Notes under the pieces: model-generated | What the model was told of the DNA's origin: nothing | Seen by the model: the letters and a program-made list of their open reading frames with translations, nothing else | Databases searched by the model: none | Made by a program: the position numbers and the translations under genes | NCBI GenBank assembly: GCA_024635625.1 | Contig: JAGXIQ010000084.1 | Coordinates: 1-64,000 of the forward strand | Direction: 5' to 3' | DNA: 64,000 bases | From: Loktanella sp. | GTDB taxonomy: Bacteria > Pseudomonadota > Alphaproteobacteria > Rhodobacterales > Rhodobacteraceae | Shown here: positions 45,662 to 54,495 of the stretch, one piece after another | How positions within the stretch are numbered: the first letter of the stretch is position 1 | Layout: every line of letters begins with the position of its first letter

Positions 45662-45976
45662 ATGACAAGCATGAAAGACCGCGAAAACGCCTTTGAAAAC
45701 AAATTCGCTCACGACGCGGAAATGCAGTTCAAGGCCGAAGCCCGCCGCAACAAGTTGCTGGGCCTGTGGGCAGCAGACCTGATGGGCAAGTCCGGCGATG
45801 ACGCGCAGGCTTATGCCAAAGAGGTCATCAAGTCCGATTTCGAAGAAGCCGGCGACGAGGATGTCTTTCGCAAGGTGCACGGCGATCTGGGTGACAAGGT
45901 CAGCGAGACCGACCTGCGCGCCAAGATGGCAGAGCTTATGATCGCCGCGAAAGCGCAGTTGATCGACGAAGTTTGA
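45662..45976 (+). CDS. F1-ATPase inhibitor, zeta subunit (DUF1476)
   Basis: A 104-residue helical protein. It closely follows the zeta subunit of Paracoccus denitrificans F1Fo-ATP synthase: DRENAFENKFAHDAEMQFKA, RRNKLLGLWAADLMGKSGD and FEEAGDEDVFRKV. Zeta blocks ATP hydrolysis by the F1 rotor in this lineage. The ATG at 45662 gives the usual length (MTSMKDRE); AGGA lies about 9 nt upstream. A monocistronic gene divergent from purC. Confidence 0.92.
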   Translation: MTSMKDRENAFENKFAHDAEMQFKAEARRNKLLGLWAADLMGKSGDDAQAYAKEVIKSDFEEAGDEDVFRKVHGDLGDKVSETDLRAKMAELMIAAKAQLIDEV

Positions 45977-46077
45977 ATTAGCCTGTTAAGATCGGGATCG
46001 CTGCGCCAAACGCGCATCTTTACCCGGTCTTCACGCCAAGCACCCTAAGCCTCCTGCATTATTGTCAGGGGGCTCTT

Positions 46078-48015
46078 ATGCAGCATGGACCATCGTTTCT
46101 ACGGGCATGGATTCCAAAGTTGCTCATCCCGGCAGTGGGCTGCGCCATTACGGTCTGGGCGTTCGGGTTACTGCCGCAGGATGCCATGTCTGCCGCATGG
46201 CAGGGACTGCCGGATATCGCGCCTTGGCGCTGTTGTCTTGCCATTTTCCTGACAGCGGGTAGCTATTTTGCTATGGGCCGCCTTGAACAGCTGTGGCATG
46301 TGACGCTCCGCCTAAACACACAGGATTACATTGCACGGCGCACGGGCCGGATCGCGGTCGCGATTGGACAATGTGTCGGTGCTGCCAGCCTCATTGCCGG
46401 TGTGCTACGGTGGCGGTTGCTGCGCGACACTGCGCGCGCCTCTGATGTCGCACGGGTTTCGCTGGCGGTCTCGCTGTCGTTCACATTTTGCTGGGCCTTG
46501 TCAGCGCTCGCGGCGCTTTGGTGGGTGACGCAGGGCTGGCATCCCGTTCTATCATGGCCGCTTGTCGCGGTGGGCATTGCCGCTGCCGGGCTGGCGCTGC
46601 ACCGCTATGGCCCCAAAGTCTGGTATCAACGGCGATTGTTGCTATCCGTGTTGGGCTGGGCGCAGGCCGACCTTTTGTGCGCCGGACTTGTCTTTACCTT
46701 GCTCGCGCCGCCAGACCTGCCGCTGGTTCAGGTTCTGGCTGTCTTTCTCTTGGCGTTCGGCGCGGGGTTGGCAAGCCATGTACCGATGGGCCTTGGTGCC
46801 TTTGATCTGATCGTCATCGTCTTTTCACCCGCCCCCGTGGCCGCCATGCTGCCCGCGTTGCTGGCGTTTCGCCTTGTCTATTTCGTGCTGCCAGCGCTTT
46901 GCGCAGGGGTCGCATATTGGCGGCCCCGCCGCCTGCCCGGCCGCGATGCGGTGCGACAGCTGCTGCGCGCTGATGCCCCTGCAATATGGGCGTTGTCGGA
47001 TCAGGGGGCGACGATCTGGCGCGACACGGGCGGTGCCGCGCTGGTCGGGCACACGCCAGTTGCCCGCGTCCTGATTGGTGATCCGATCGGAACGGTCCCA
47101 CGCGTCCTGCGCACGGCTGCCCGCTACAAATGCAGCGCCCGCAGCGCATCCCGGCTGCGCCTACAAGGCTGGTCCGTCATGCGCATCGCGACAGAGGCGT
47201 TGATCGATCCGTGCACTTGGACAACCGACGGGCCGGCGCGCGCCAGCCTGAGGCGAAAGTTGCGTCAGGCACAGGCGGCCGGCGTCCGGGTCCGGTTGAT
47301 CGCGCCAGATGACATGGTGCAAGATGTCACGCGCGTCGCGAAAGTTTGGGCGCGATCCCAAGGTGGAGAGCGCGGCTTTTCCATGGGCCGGTTTGCAGTT
47401 CCGCATCTGCGCGGTCAGATGGTCTATGGCATCTTTGAGAACGACACGCTGCACGGCTTTGTCAGCTTTCAAACCGGACCGCACGACTGGTGCCTCGACC
47501 TGATCCGTCACGATGGTACCCTGCGCGCTGGCGCTATTCAGTCGGCCATCGTCGCTGGTTTTGACGATGCCGCCGCCGCTCGCGTATCCCGGGTAAATCT
47601 GGCCGCGACCATCGCCCAAACCGGCCCTTTCGGCTGGCTTGGGCAGCGCTTGGGTGGGTTGCACCAATTCAAGCGCAGCTTTGATCCACAATGGTCCCCG
47701 CTGTATCACGCGGCCCCAGACCCGCAGCGCTTTTTATGGACCGCCGCTGCGTTGCTGTGGTCCGTACAGCGACCCCATGCCCGGCTGACAAACTGGGCCT
47801 GGCAATTGTGTTTTCCCGCGCTTCATGCGACGGAAGATGCAAACGTCCGCTCCGGACCCACGCCACAGACCGAGGTCACCCATGACAAACGCATTCTCCC
47901 AACTGCTCGCCGCGCGCGACTGGATCCTCGCCGATGGCGCAACCGGGACAAACCTGTTCAACATGGGGCTTTCTTCCGGCGACGCGCCAGAGATGTGGAA
48001 CGTCGATCATCCTGA
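46078..48015 (+). CDS. MprF-like membrane protein with LPG synthase C-terminal domain
   Basis: A 645-residue frame. The N-terminal half (about 1-290) is a multi-helix membrane domain of the MprF flippase type (FLTAGSYFAMGRLEQLW, SHVPMGLGAFDLIVIV). The C-terminal half (about 300-590) is a GNAT-like domain with TTDGPARASLRRKLRQAQAAG, SQGGERGFSMGRF and FVSFQTGPHDWCLDLIRHDG, as in aminoacyl-phosphatidylglycerol synthases. It should add an amino acid to phosphatidylglycerol or a related lipid; the amino acid is unknown. AGGGGG lies 5 nt before the ATG. The last about 45 residues overlap the next gene, are Arg-rich and look like non-native read-through. Confidence 0.8.
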   Translation: MQHGPSFLRAWIPKLLIPAVGCAITVWAFGLLPQDAMSAAWQGLPDIAPWRCCLAIFLTAGSYFAMGRLEQLWHVTLRLNTQDYIARRTGRIAVAIGQCVGAASLIAGVLRWRLLRDTARASDVARVSLAVSLSFTFCWALSALAALWWVTQGWHPVLSWPLVAVGIAAAGLALHRYGPKVWYQRRLLLSVLGWAQADLLCAGLVFTLLAPPDLPLVQVLAVFLLAFGAGLASHVPMGLGAFDLIVIVFSPAPVAAMLPALLAFRLVYFVLPALCAGVAYWRPRRLPGRDAVRQLLRADAPAIWALSDQGATIWRDTGGAALVGHTPVARVLIGDPIGTVPRVLRTAARYKCSARSASRLRLQGWSVMRIATEALIDPCTWTTDGPARASLRRKLRQAQAAGVRVRLIAPDDMVQDVTRVAKVWARSQGGERGFSMGRFAVPHLRGQMVYGIFENDTLHGFVSFQTGPHDWCLDLIRHDGTLRAGAIQSAIVAGFDDAAAARVSRVNLAATIAQTGPFGWLGQRLGGLHQFKRSFDPQWSPLYHAAPDPQRFLWTAAALLWSVQRPHARLTNWAWQLCFPALHATEDANVRSGPTPQTEVTHDKRILPTARRARLDPRRWRNRDKPVQHGAFFRRRARDVERRSS

Positions 48016-48895
48016 CCGGATTGCGAAACTTTACCAAGGCGCTGTGGACGCAGGGTCTGACTTGTTCCTGACCAATAGCTTTGGCGGAAATGCATCGCGC
48101 CTGAAGCTTCATGATGCGCAGGGCCGTGTCATGGAATTGAACAAGGCGGCAGCGGAAATCGGTCGGAATGTGGCCGATAAGTCAGGCCGTACAGTCATCG
48201 TCGCAGGTTCCGTCGGCCCAACAGGCGATATTATGTGGCCGATGGGCAGCTTGACCCACGAAATCGCTGTCGAAATGTTCCATGAGCAGGCAGAGGGCCT
48301 GAAGGCCGGCGGTGCTGACGTCCTTTGGGTCGAAACCATTTCGGCTTTTGAGGAATACGCAGCCGCCGCTGAAGCTTTCAAACTGGCCGACATGCCTTGG
48401 TGCGGCACGATGTCCTTTGACACCGCTGGGCGCACCATGATGGGCGTTACCTCTCGCGATATGGTGAAATCCGTCGGCAAGCTCGACTACAAGCCGCTTG
48501 GCTTTGGCGCAAACTGTGGCACAGGCGCGTCTGACCTACTGCGCACCATCCTTGGCATGGCAGATGCCGAACCAGATCTGCCCCTGATTTCCAAGGGCAA
48601 CGCGGGCATTCCGAAATACCACGACGGCCACATCCACTACGACGGTACGCCGGAGTTGATGGCCGATTATGCCGAACTGGCACGCAATTGCGGCGCCAAG
48701 ATTATCGGTGGCTGCTGCGGTACAACGCCGGAACATTTGACGGCGATGCGTGAAGCGCTGGAAACCCGGCCAAAGGGCGATCGTCCTACGCTGGAACAAA
48801 TCACGGCCGCCTTGGGCACGTTCTCTTCAGAATCCGATGGTACTGACGGCAACGGCCCGGTTCGTGCTGCCCGCCGTGGCAAGCGGCGCGTTTGA
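47882..48895 (+). CDS. bmt: Betaine-homocysteine S-methyltransferase
   Basis: A 337-residue zinc-dependent methyltransferase. LADGATGTNLF at the N-terminus, SFGGNASRLKLH, GANCGTGASDLL and the C-terminal GGCCGTTPEHL place the zinc-Cys motifs of the S-methylmethionine/BHMT family. It makes methionine from homocysteine with glycine betaine as methyl donor, a known route in Roseobacters. The ATG at 47882 has GAGG 6 nt upstream; it lies inside the end of the MprF-like frame. A strong terminator follows. Confidence 0.88.
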   Translation: MTNAFSQLLAARDWILADGATGTNLFNMGLSSGDAPEMWNVDHPDRIAKLYQGAVDAGSDLFLTNSFGGNASRLKLHDAQGRVMELNKAAAEIGRNVADKSGRTVIVAGSVGPTGDIMWPMGSLTHEIAVEMFHEQAEGLKAGGADVLWVETISAFEEYAAAAEAFKLADMPWCGTMSFDTAGRTMMGVTSRDMVKSVGKLDYKPLGFGANCGTGASDLLRTILGMADAEPDLPLISKGNAGIPKYHDGHIHYDGTPELMADYAELARNCGAKIIGGCCGTTPEHLTAMREALETRPKGDRPTLEQITAALGTFSSESDGTDGNGPVRAARRGKRRV

Positions 48896-48900
48896 AATGT

Positions 48901-48929
48901 AAAGGGCCGCCCCTGATGGGCGGCCCTTT
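48901..48929. terminator. Terminator after bmt
   Basis: AAAGGGCCGCCC (48901-48912) and GGGCGGCCCTTT (48918-48929) form a perfect 12-bp stem with a 5-nt loop, 6 nt after the bmt stop. It also faces the 3' end of the GumC-like gene, about 100 nt away, and may serve both. Confidence 0.9.
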
Positions 48930-49030
48930 CATCTGTTTGCGTCGGAACGCTTGACCGGGATCGGTCGCACACCCGGGCAGACAGGCTGCGACAGGCCCGG
49001 GGGGTGCCCGCCGTGTTCCGTGCGACCCTA

Positions 49031-51184
49031 TCACCAAAGATTGGCGTGATTTTGGTTGGTAAAGGCCGCTGAGTCGCGAAAGTTGTAGCGTGCGTGCCGT
49101 TTCGGCTCGACCCTATTGATGACGGTCAAAACGCGATCTGTTCTGTGTTCGCGCAGATCATCCAGCGCAGAAGACGCGATATCACGCGAAGTCCGTCCCC
49201 AGCGCATCACCAATAATACCCGCTGCACCGCACCTGCGATCTGCACAACCGACGCGCTATCATGGGCTGGCGGACCGATGAAGACAGTGATCAGCCCGCG
49301 TGCTGCGGCTCTTTCAATCAGTGTGGAAATTAATGCATCGTCGTGAATCGGCGGCAGCGTACCGGTGCCGTGCCACATGCGTTGGTGGCCGGTCGCCGGA
49401 TCGCGATGCAACAGTTCGTCCAGTTTGGTGTCACCCCGCAGATAATCCGCAAAACCCGGACGTTTGTCGCGCCGATGGAGGAGACCGAACCGACTGCGGC
49501 GCGGAAGAATATCGATGATCAACGCCTCGCGACCGAGCGAAGCAAGAGTCTGACTGATGGCTGCCGCAACAAAGTGGCTGCCGTCGCCACTTCGGGTCGA
49601 AGTGATCAGCAGGCTTTCCGGGAATGCGCCACCGCAGGTGGACCCGATGCTGCGCACGAGTTTGTCGGTGGCATGGTTCAGTCGTGGGTCAGTCGGTTGC
49701 CGACCTAGGCGCCAATCTGGCCAGTTGGCCTTTGGCAGCAAGCCGACTGGCAGGGCTGCGGGTTCGCTGACCATTTGTTGGTGGCTGCGGACGGACCGGT
49801 CCGTCAAATCCAGCACACCGGCAAGTGTCAGCCCCAAAAGTGCGCCACCGAAAAGGACGATAATGACATAAATCTTGCGTCCCTTCCCCTCTGGGTAAAG
49901 TGGGACAGCGGCTGGTGTCAGCACGTCAATCCCAAGGGCAGGACGTTCTAGGACAGTTTCCAGTAACCGGATCTGATCATCCACCGCATCCAAGGCCGTG
50001 GTTTGACTATCGGCCCGGCGTACGAGGTTCGCCATCTGAAGCTCGTTTGCCGAAAGCTGTGACAACTGACCTTGCGCTGAACTGCGCATGCCTTGGATTG
50101 TCGTTTCCTCTTGGTCAATATGCGCCAGCTGTGACCGCATAGAGGCAGCCCAGCCTGTCAGTTCTCGATCAATGGCGCCCTCAAGCTCTGCGACCTGGGC
50201 GCGTTGGGTCTGAACGCCGCCATAGGCTTCGCCGAACTGACCGGTCAAGCGGGCCAATTCACGCTGCTGAATTTCTAGCGAACGGCGCAACTGGGCAAGA
50301 ATTTCTGTCTCGTTCAGTGGCGCGGGGCCATTGTCATTCAGCGCAGCATCCACCGTAGAGACTGTGGCCTTCAGTTCCGCCCGGCGACTTTGCAATTCTG
50401 CAAGCTGTTGGTTCAGCAAAACAAGCTGTGTCTGATCGGCAGAGATGTCGCGCCCACCCGCAAGTCCAGCCTGCGTAGTGCGCAGGGCGGCGATTTCTGC
50501 GTGCGCCTCGGCGACGCGCGCGGCCTGATCCGTCTGGCGCACCCGCAGCTGTGTGAGTGCCTCTTTTACGCGGGCATCGCGGCGGTCGGTCACCTCTTGG
50601 GCGTACGATGTTATAATTGCGTTTGGCACTGCGGCAGCAAGTTCCGGATCAGTGGATTTAAAGCTCAGCTGCAGAATGCTGTCGGTTTGGCGCCATGCAG
50701 AGAGGCGATCATAAACGGCCAAGACGGCGCGGTCGTGCACCTCTGCGGGCAATAGTTCTGGGGCTGGGGCACTGCCGAACAGATTTTGCTTGACCTGATC
50801 CAACACGCTGGGTGGCGCAAGCGTTGGGTTGAATTCGGGCACGGCCCCAAGGTCCAAACTGGATACGACGCGGTCCACAACAGCGCGTGCGCGCAGGCGT
50901 TCGACCTCGTCCACCATGATGAAGACATCCGGGGTGGAATCAGCCTCCATATTTAGGACGGGCGTGATCAAAAAACGGGCTTCGGCACGGTAATTCGGCG
51001 TCATGGCGGCGATGAAAGGCAGTGCCATTGCCGTCATCACGACCATGACGCCCAGAATAAAACCCAGCCGCCGCCGCACGAGCCGGACCAGAACTGTCAG
51101 GTCAAGGTCGCTACTCGTGACGTGGATTGGATCTGGTTCATTCTGCTTTAGCCAGGGAATGGATTTACCTGAAATTTGGTTCAT
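49031..51184 (-). CDS. Polysaccharide co-polymerase/GumC-Wzc-like protein with degenerate kinase module
   Basis: A 717-residue inner-membrane protein. It has a Wzz domain (about 25-110, TM1 LGFILGVMVVMTAMALPFIA), a long periplasmic coiled coil (about 190-400), TM2 near 440 (IYVIIVLFGGALLGLTLAG), then a cytoplasmic region that resembles a bacterial tyrosine kinase. That module is altered: Walker A reads TSTRSGDGSHF near residue 530, with no Lys, and there is no C-terminal tyrosine cluster. Chain-length control is probably kept while kinase activity is lost. The ATG overlaps the next gene's stop (ATGA). Confidence 0.9.
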   Translation of the reverse strand: MNQISGKSIPWLKQNEPDPIHVTSSDLDLTVLVRLVRRRLGFILGVMVVMTAMALPFIAAMTPNYRAEARFLITPVLNMEADSTPDVFIMVDEVERLRARAVVDRVVSSLDLGAVPEFNPTLAPPSVLDQVKQNLFGSAPAPELLPAEVHDRAVLAVYDRLSAWRQTDSILQLSFKSTDPELAAAVPNAIITSYAQEVTDRRDARVKEALTQLRVRQTDQAARVAEAHAEIAALRTTQAGLAGGRDISADQTQLVLLNQQLAELQSRRAELKATVSTVDAALNDNGPAPLNETEILAQLRRSLEIQQRELARLTGQFGEAYGGVQTQRAQVAELEGAIDRELTGWAASMRSQLAHIDQEETTIQGMRSSAQGQLSQLSANELQMANLVRRADSQTTALDAVDDQIRLLETVLERPALGIDVLTPAAVPLYPEGKGRKIYVIIVLFGGALLGLTLAGVLDLTDRSVRSHQQMVSEPAALPVGLLPKANWPDWRLGRQPTDPRLNHATDKLVRSIGSTCGGAFPESLLITSTRSGDGSHFVAAAISQTLASLGREALIIDILPRRSRFGLLHRRDKRPGFADYLRGDTKLDELLHRDPATGHQRMWHGTGTLPPIHDDALISTLIERAAARGLITVFIGPPAHDSASVVQIAGAVQRVLLVMRWGRTSRDIASSALDDLREHRTDRVLTVINRVEPKRHARYNFRDSAAFTNQNHANLW

Positions 51185-52404
51185 GTTGCATCTGCCCGCA
51201 CGTCGCGCCCGGCGCGTGCCTGTTGAACGGTGGAGCGATAAAGCGGATCAAGTCGGGCGGCATATGCCGCAATACTGAAATGCCACAGGTAATGCGCGCG
51301 CCCAGCCTGAGAGATTGCCGACCGTTCTTTGTCATGCATGATCAGCCGCCCCAGCGTGTCCGCCAACGCCTTAACGTTTCCTACCGGCACAAAGACACCG
51401 GTGACGCCGTCAGTCAAAACCTCTGTATGGGCACCCACAGGGGTCGTCACCACAGTCAGACCATGTGCCAGGCCTTCCAGTACGGCCATTGCCATACCCT
51501 CGCCGTGGGACGGCAGCACGAGGATGTCAGATTTGCGGCACAGGACTTCAACCTGTGACGCCTTCAGCCATCCCGTGAATGTAACGCGGTCGCCTAGGCC
51601 AAGGGCTTTAGCCTCTTCCTGATACTTATCGACCGGGCCGTCGCCAGCCAGCACAGCCTGCCAAGGTAGCTGGGATAAGGCCGGATCGGCTAGTGCACGC
51701 AATAGCTCTGGCACGCCCTTGCGGGGGCCTAGCTGGCCAAGGAACAAAAGACGGATAGGATCGGATTTGGATTTATTACTCGCGGGTGCAACGCCGGGGT
51801 CTGGCACCGCGTTGTGCTGGATCGTGACCTTCTGGCTGGTGTTGTCCAGCAGATCAAAGATTGTCCGGCGGTCGCGCTGGCCCAGAACCAGTACCCTGTC
51901 GGCACCGTCGAACATCCGGCGGATGGCACGGATTTGGCGTGGTGATCGTTCAGACAGATCGGCAGCATAATCGTAGTCGTGAAGATGTAGCATGTGGATG
52001 CAGCCAAGAGACCGCGCGCAGGCTGACAGGATCAGCTTGCGCCGGGTGCTGCCTCGTCCCGCGACATGGATGTGATGCACTGTCTGCGGCGACACAATAC
52101 GCGTGCCTGCCATTGTCAGGATTGCTTGCGCTAGCCTGATCGATGATATCATGGGGCTGAACCATGGCCCGCGGGTATCGGTGACGCGGTGATCGGCCTG
52201 ACTACCCGATTGACGGATGTAGCCTACCAACCGGCCGATGCCGCCACCGTTCTCTTCGCCACCGGCGACGTAGTGCCTGACTCGCAAGGGCTTTTGTGCT
52301 GTCTGTCGGACCGCATTCATTTCGCAAACACCCTTCTTTTTCGTATCAGTAACTTTAGTCTCTTGCAGGGCCTTTGAATCGACAATCTGAACGACCGATT
52401 TCAT
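51181..52404 (-). CDS. Family 4 glycosyltransferase
   Basis: A 407-residue GT-B transferase. The C-terminal nucleotide-sugar domain carries RLLFLGQLGPRKGVPELLRA, VLAGDGPVDKY and the HGEGMAMAVLEGLAHGLTVVTT E-x7-E motif. The sugar is unknown. The start at 52404 is fixed by the ATGA overlap with the upstream gene. An alternative short start (52320) exists. Part of the leftward EPS operon. Confidence 0.9.
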   Translation of the reverse strand: MKSVVQIVDSKALQETKVTDTKKKGVCEMNAVRQTAQKPLRVRHYVAGGEENGGGIGRLVGYIRQSGSQADHRVTDTRGPWFSPMISSIRLAQAILTMAGTRIVSPQTVHHIHVAGRGSTRRKLILSACARSLGCIHMLHLHDYDYAADLSERSPRQIRAIRRMFDGADRVLVLGQRDRRTIFDLLDNTSQKVTIQHNAVPDPGVAPASNKSKSDPIRLLFLGQLGPRKGVPELLRALADPALSQLPWQAVLAGDGPVDKYQEEAKALGLGDRVTFTGWLKASQVEVLCRKSDILVLPSHGEGMAMAVLEGLAHGLTVVTTPVGAHTEVLTDGVTGVFVPVGNVKALADTLGRLIMHDKERSAISQAGRAHYLWHFSIAAYAARLDPLYRSTVQQARAGRDVRADAT

Positions 52405-53528
52405 GCCCATCCCTTTGATCCGATACGCTCGGCCTTTTGGTGGACCTTGGTGTAAAGACTATGCGCCAGATCGCCCACCCGGTCGGCCCCGATGATCGTT
52501 TCCGCCCAATTGCGCGCCGCGTCGCCGTGGTGAATGCACATTTGACGATCAGCGGCCATATGGGCGATTGCGTCGGCCAGCGCAGCCGGATCGTTTGGTG
52601 GGACGACCAAACCCAGATCATAGGGGGCGACTGTGGCCCGCAACTCTCCGACATCGGTGACAACGACGGGCAGACCGAACGTGGCTGCAACAGGCAGGAC
52701 GCCGCTTTGTGAGGCTTCTGTGTAGGGCAGCACAACAAGGTCGGCGTCGCTGAATAAGGTTGCGACGTCTTCGTCGGGGATAAAGCGGTTCTGGATATCA
52801 TAGCGTCCGGGATCGCCCATCAGATCGCGCAGATCATGCGGATCGTCCCCACGCCCAGCGATGGTAATCCGCAGACCGGGAATGCGGTCGTCTAATAAGC
52901 GCTCTGCCCTTAGCAACTGGTCGAGGCCCTTGTAAGCGAAGATGCGGCCGAACAGCAGGACGCGAAAGCTGTCCGCGCGACTGGTCCGGCGCAACCCCTT
53001 CGCGCGCGCAAGCTCCGCATAGCGGCTGATCGCTGGATGCGGCAGGACGTGCACTTGGTCGGTAGGCTTGGCAAAGACAGTCTCTGCCGCCTTTGCCAAG
53101 GTGGGGCCGTGCACGACCACATGATCCGACAGGCGCGCCATCAACTTGGGGCTCCAGTTTGGTAGAACGCCGGTATCGCGGTCGCCGGGATGCAGGCGAA
53201 CGTCGTGCACCGTGGTAATGACTGGCACAGGTCGCCAAAACGGTACAGCAAAGTTCAACCAAAGCTGCGTATTGCTTAGAACGTGGATGACGTCCGGGGC
53301 CTCTGCACGGATCAGCCGGGTCAGGCGCCACAAGAATGCGGGGTTTGCCAGACTGCGATGACGCGGCCAATCGACCAGCTTGATGGTCACATCCGGTGCA
53401 AACCATTCAAGCGCGTTGGCAAAACGATCGCGCGGCAGGATCAGGGTAACAGCACCCCAGCGTGCAACTGCATTGGCATAGGCGATGGTGTAGTCGAAAG
53501 GTTCGCCGCCGATAAGTAGGACCTTCAT
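52401..53528 (-). CDS. Family 4 glycosyltransferase
   Basis: A 375-residue GT-B transferase starting MKVLLIGGEPFDYTIAYANA. The C-terminal half has FRVLLFGRIFAYKGLDQLLRA, ITIAGRGDDP and YTEASQSGVLPVAATFGLPVV, the acidic motif region. The ATG overlaps the stop of the GT2 gene. The acceptor and sugar are unknown. Confidence 0.9.
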   Translation of the reverse strand: MKVLLIGGEPFDYTIAYANAVARWGAVTLILPRDRFANALEWFAPDVTIKLVDWPRHRSLANPAFLWRLTRLIRAEAPDVIHVLSNTQLWLNFAVPFWRPVPVITTVHDVRLHPGDRDTGVLPNWSPKLMARLSDHVVVHGPTLAKAAETVFAKPTDQVHVLPHPAISRYAELARAKGLRRTSRADSFRVLLFGRIFAYKGLDQLLRAERLLDDRIPGLRITIAGRGDDPHDLRDLMGDPGRYDIQNRFIPDEDVATLFSDADLVVLPYTEASQSGVLPVAATFGLPVVVTDVGELRATVAPYDLGLVVPPNDPAALADAIAHMAADRQMCIHHGDAARNWAETIIGADRVGDLAHSLYTKVHQKAERIGSKGWA

Positions 53529-54481
53529 GACGTCTGCGCCCGCGTAGAGGTTTCGCGCGGCATGGGTTTGTGCCCTATGGCACGGGCCGCATTCAAAGAG
53601 TCGCGCAGGCGGCGTAAAAGATGCGGCTCTCCCGGATCACGCAGGCCTTTCATGGCCAGCCGCACCTGCGTGGCGGTGCTGGCCCCATTGAGGCGGGCGC
53701 GGGCAAAGCGGGCGGGCGTATGGTCATCGAAATTTAGGCGATGCGGCAGGCCTTCGCGGGTTAGAAAGTCATTGGTTGCGGTCACCACCGCCTGCCAGTG
53801 ACCGATCCGCTTGCGCAGCATGTCAGCGTCGTCCGTGGCACGGTACCACGCGTTATCGTGGATACGGTAGACACCCAGCGCATCTGGCAGCGCCGCTACG
53901 CGGGTCACGTAGGGCGACAGACCGACTAGCCATGCATCAGCAGAGATACGGAAGGTGTCGGGGATTTCGCCAATCTGGTCCCACACTGTGCGCCGAAGGG
54001 ACACGGCAGAAGTCATTGGGAAAGGCCAACGCCCGCCGGACTTCGTCATGATAGGCGCCAGATCGCCACTGCACAGCGTAGGTGGAATGGCGCGAAAAGC
54101 ATGCGTGCCATCGGACAGCTGCGGCTGCAACCGATGATAGGCGAGCCCGATATCGAAATCCGCATCGAAGGCAGCATTGATCGCAGCCAGCTTTCCCGGC
54201 TGCCACCAGTCGTCGGCATCCAGAAAATGCAGGGTCAGGCCACGACTGTGACGCACCCCCGCGTTGATCGCCGCCGCCTGCCCTGCGTTGTCCTGCAATA
54301 CCGGTCTAATCCGGTCACCGTAGCTTGCGATGATGTCACGGGAATCGTCTGATGACCCATCGTCGACGACGACGACCTCTGCGCTGACCCCGGTTTGGGC
54401 TAATGCGCTGTCTATTGCCTGCGCAAGATAGCGACCGTAGTTGTAGTTGTTGATAATGACGCTTGCGCGTGGCTGTTCCAT
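53525..54481 (-). CDS. Family 2 glycosyltransferase
   Basis: A 318-residue GT-A transferase. ASVIINNYNYGRYLAQAIDS, VVVVDDGSSDDSRDII and FLDADDWWQPGKL (DxD motif) are typical. No membrane helix is seen, so it should act at the cytoplasmic face on lipid-linked intermediates. It is the second gene of the leftward run, 14 nt after the wza-like gene. Confidence 0.9.
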   Translation of the reverse strand: MEQPRASVIINNYNYGRYLAQAIDSALAQTGVSAEVVVVDDGSSDDSRDIIASYGDRIRPVLQDNAGQAAAINAGVRHSRGLTLHFLDADDWWQPGKLAAINAAFDADFDIGLAYHRLQPQLSDGTHAFRAIPPTLCSGDLAPIMTKSGGRWPFPMTSAVSLRRTVWDQIGEIPDTFRISADAWLVGLSPYVTRVAALPDALGVYRIHDNAWYRATDDADMLRKRIGHWQAVVTATNDFLTREGLPHRLNFDDHTPARFARARLNGASTATQVRLAMKGLRDPGEPHLLRRLRDSLNAARAIGHKPMPRETSTRAQTS

Positions 54482-54495
54482 GGGGGGCTCCGAGA

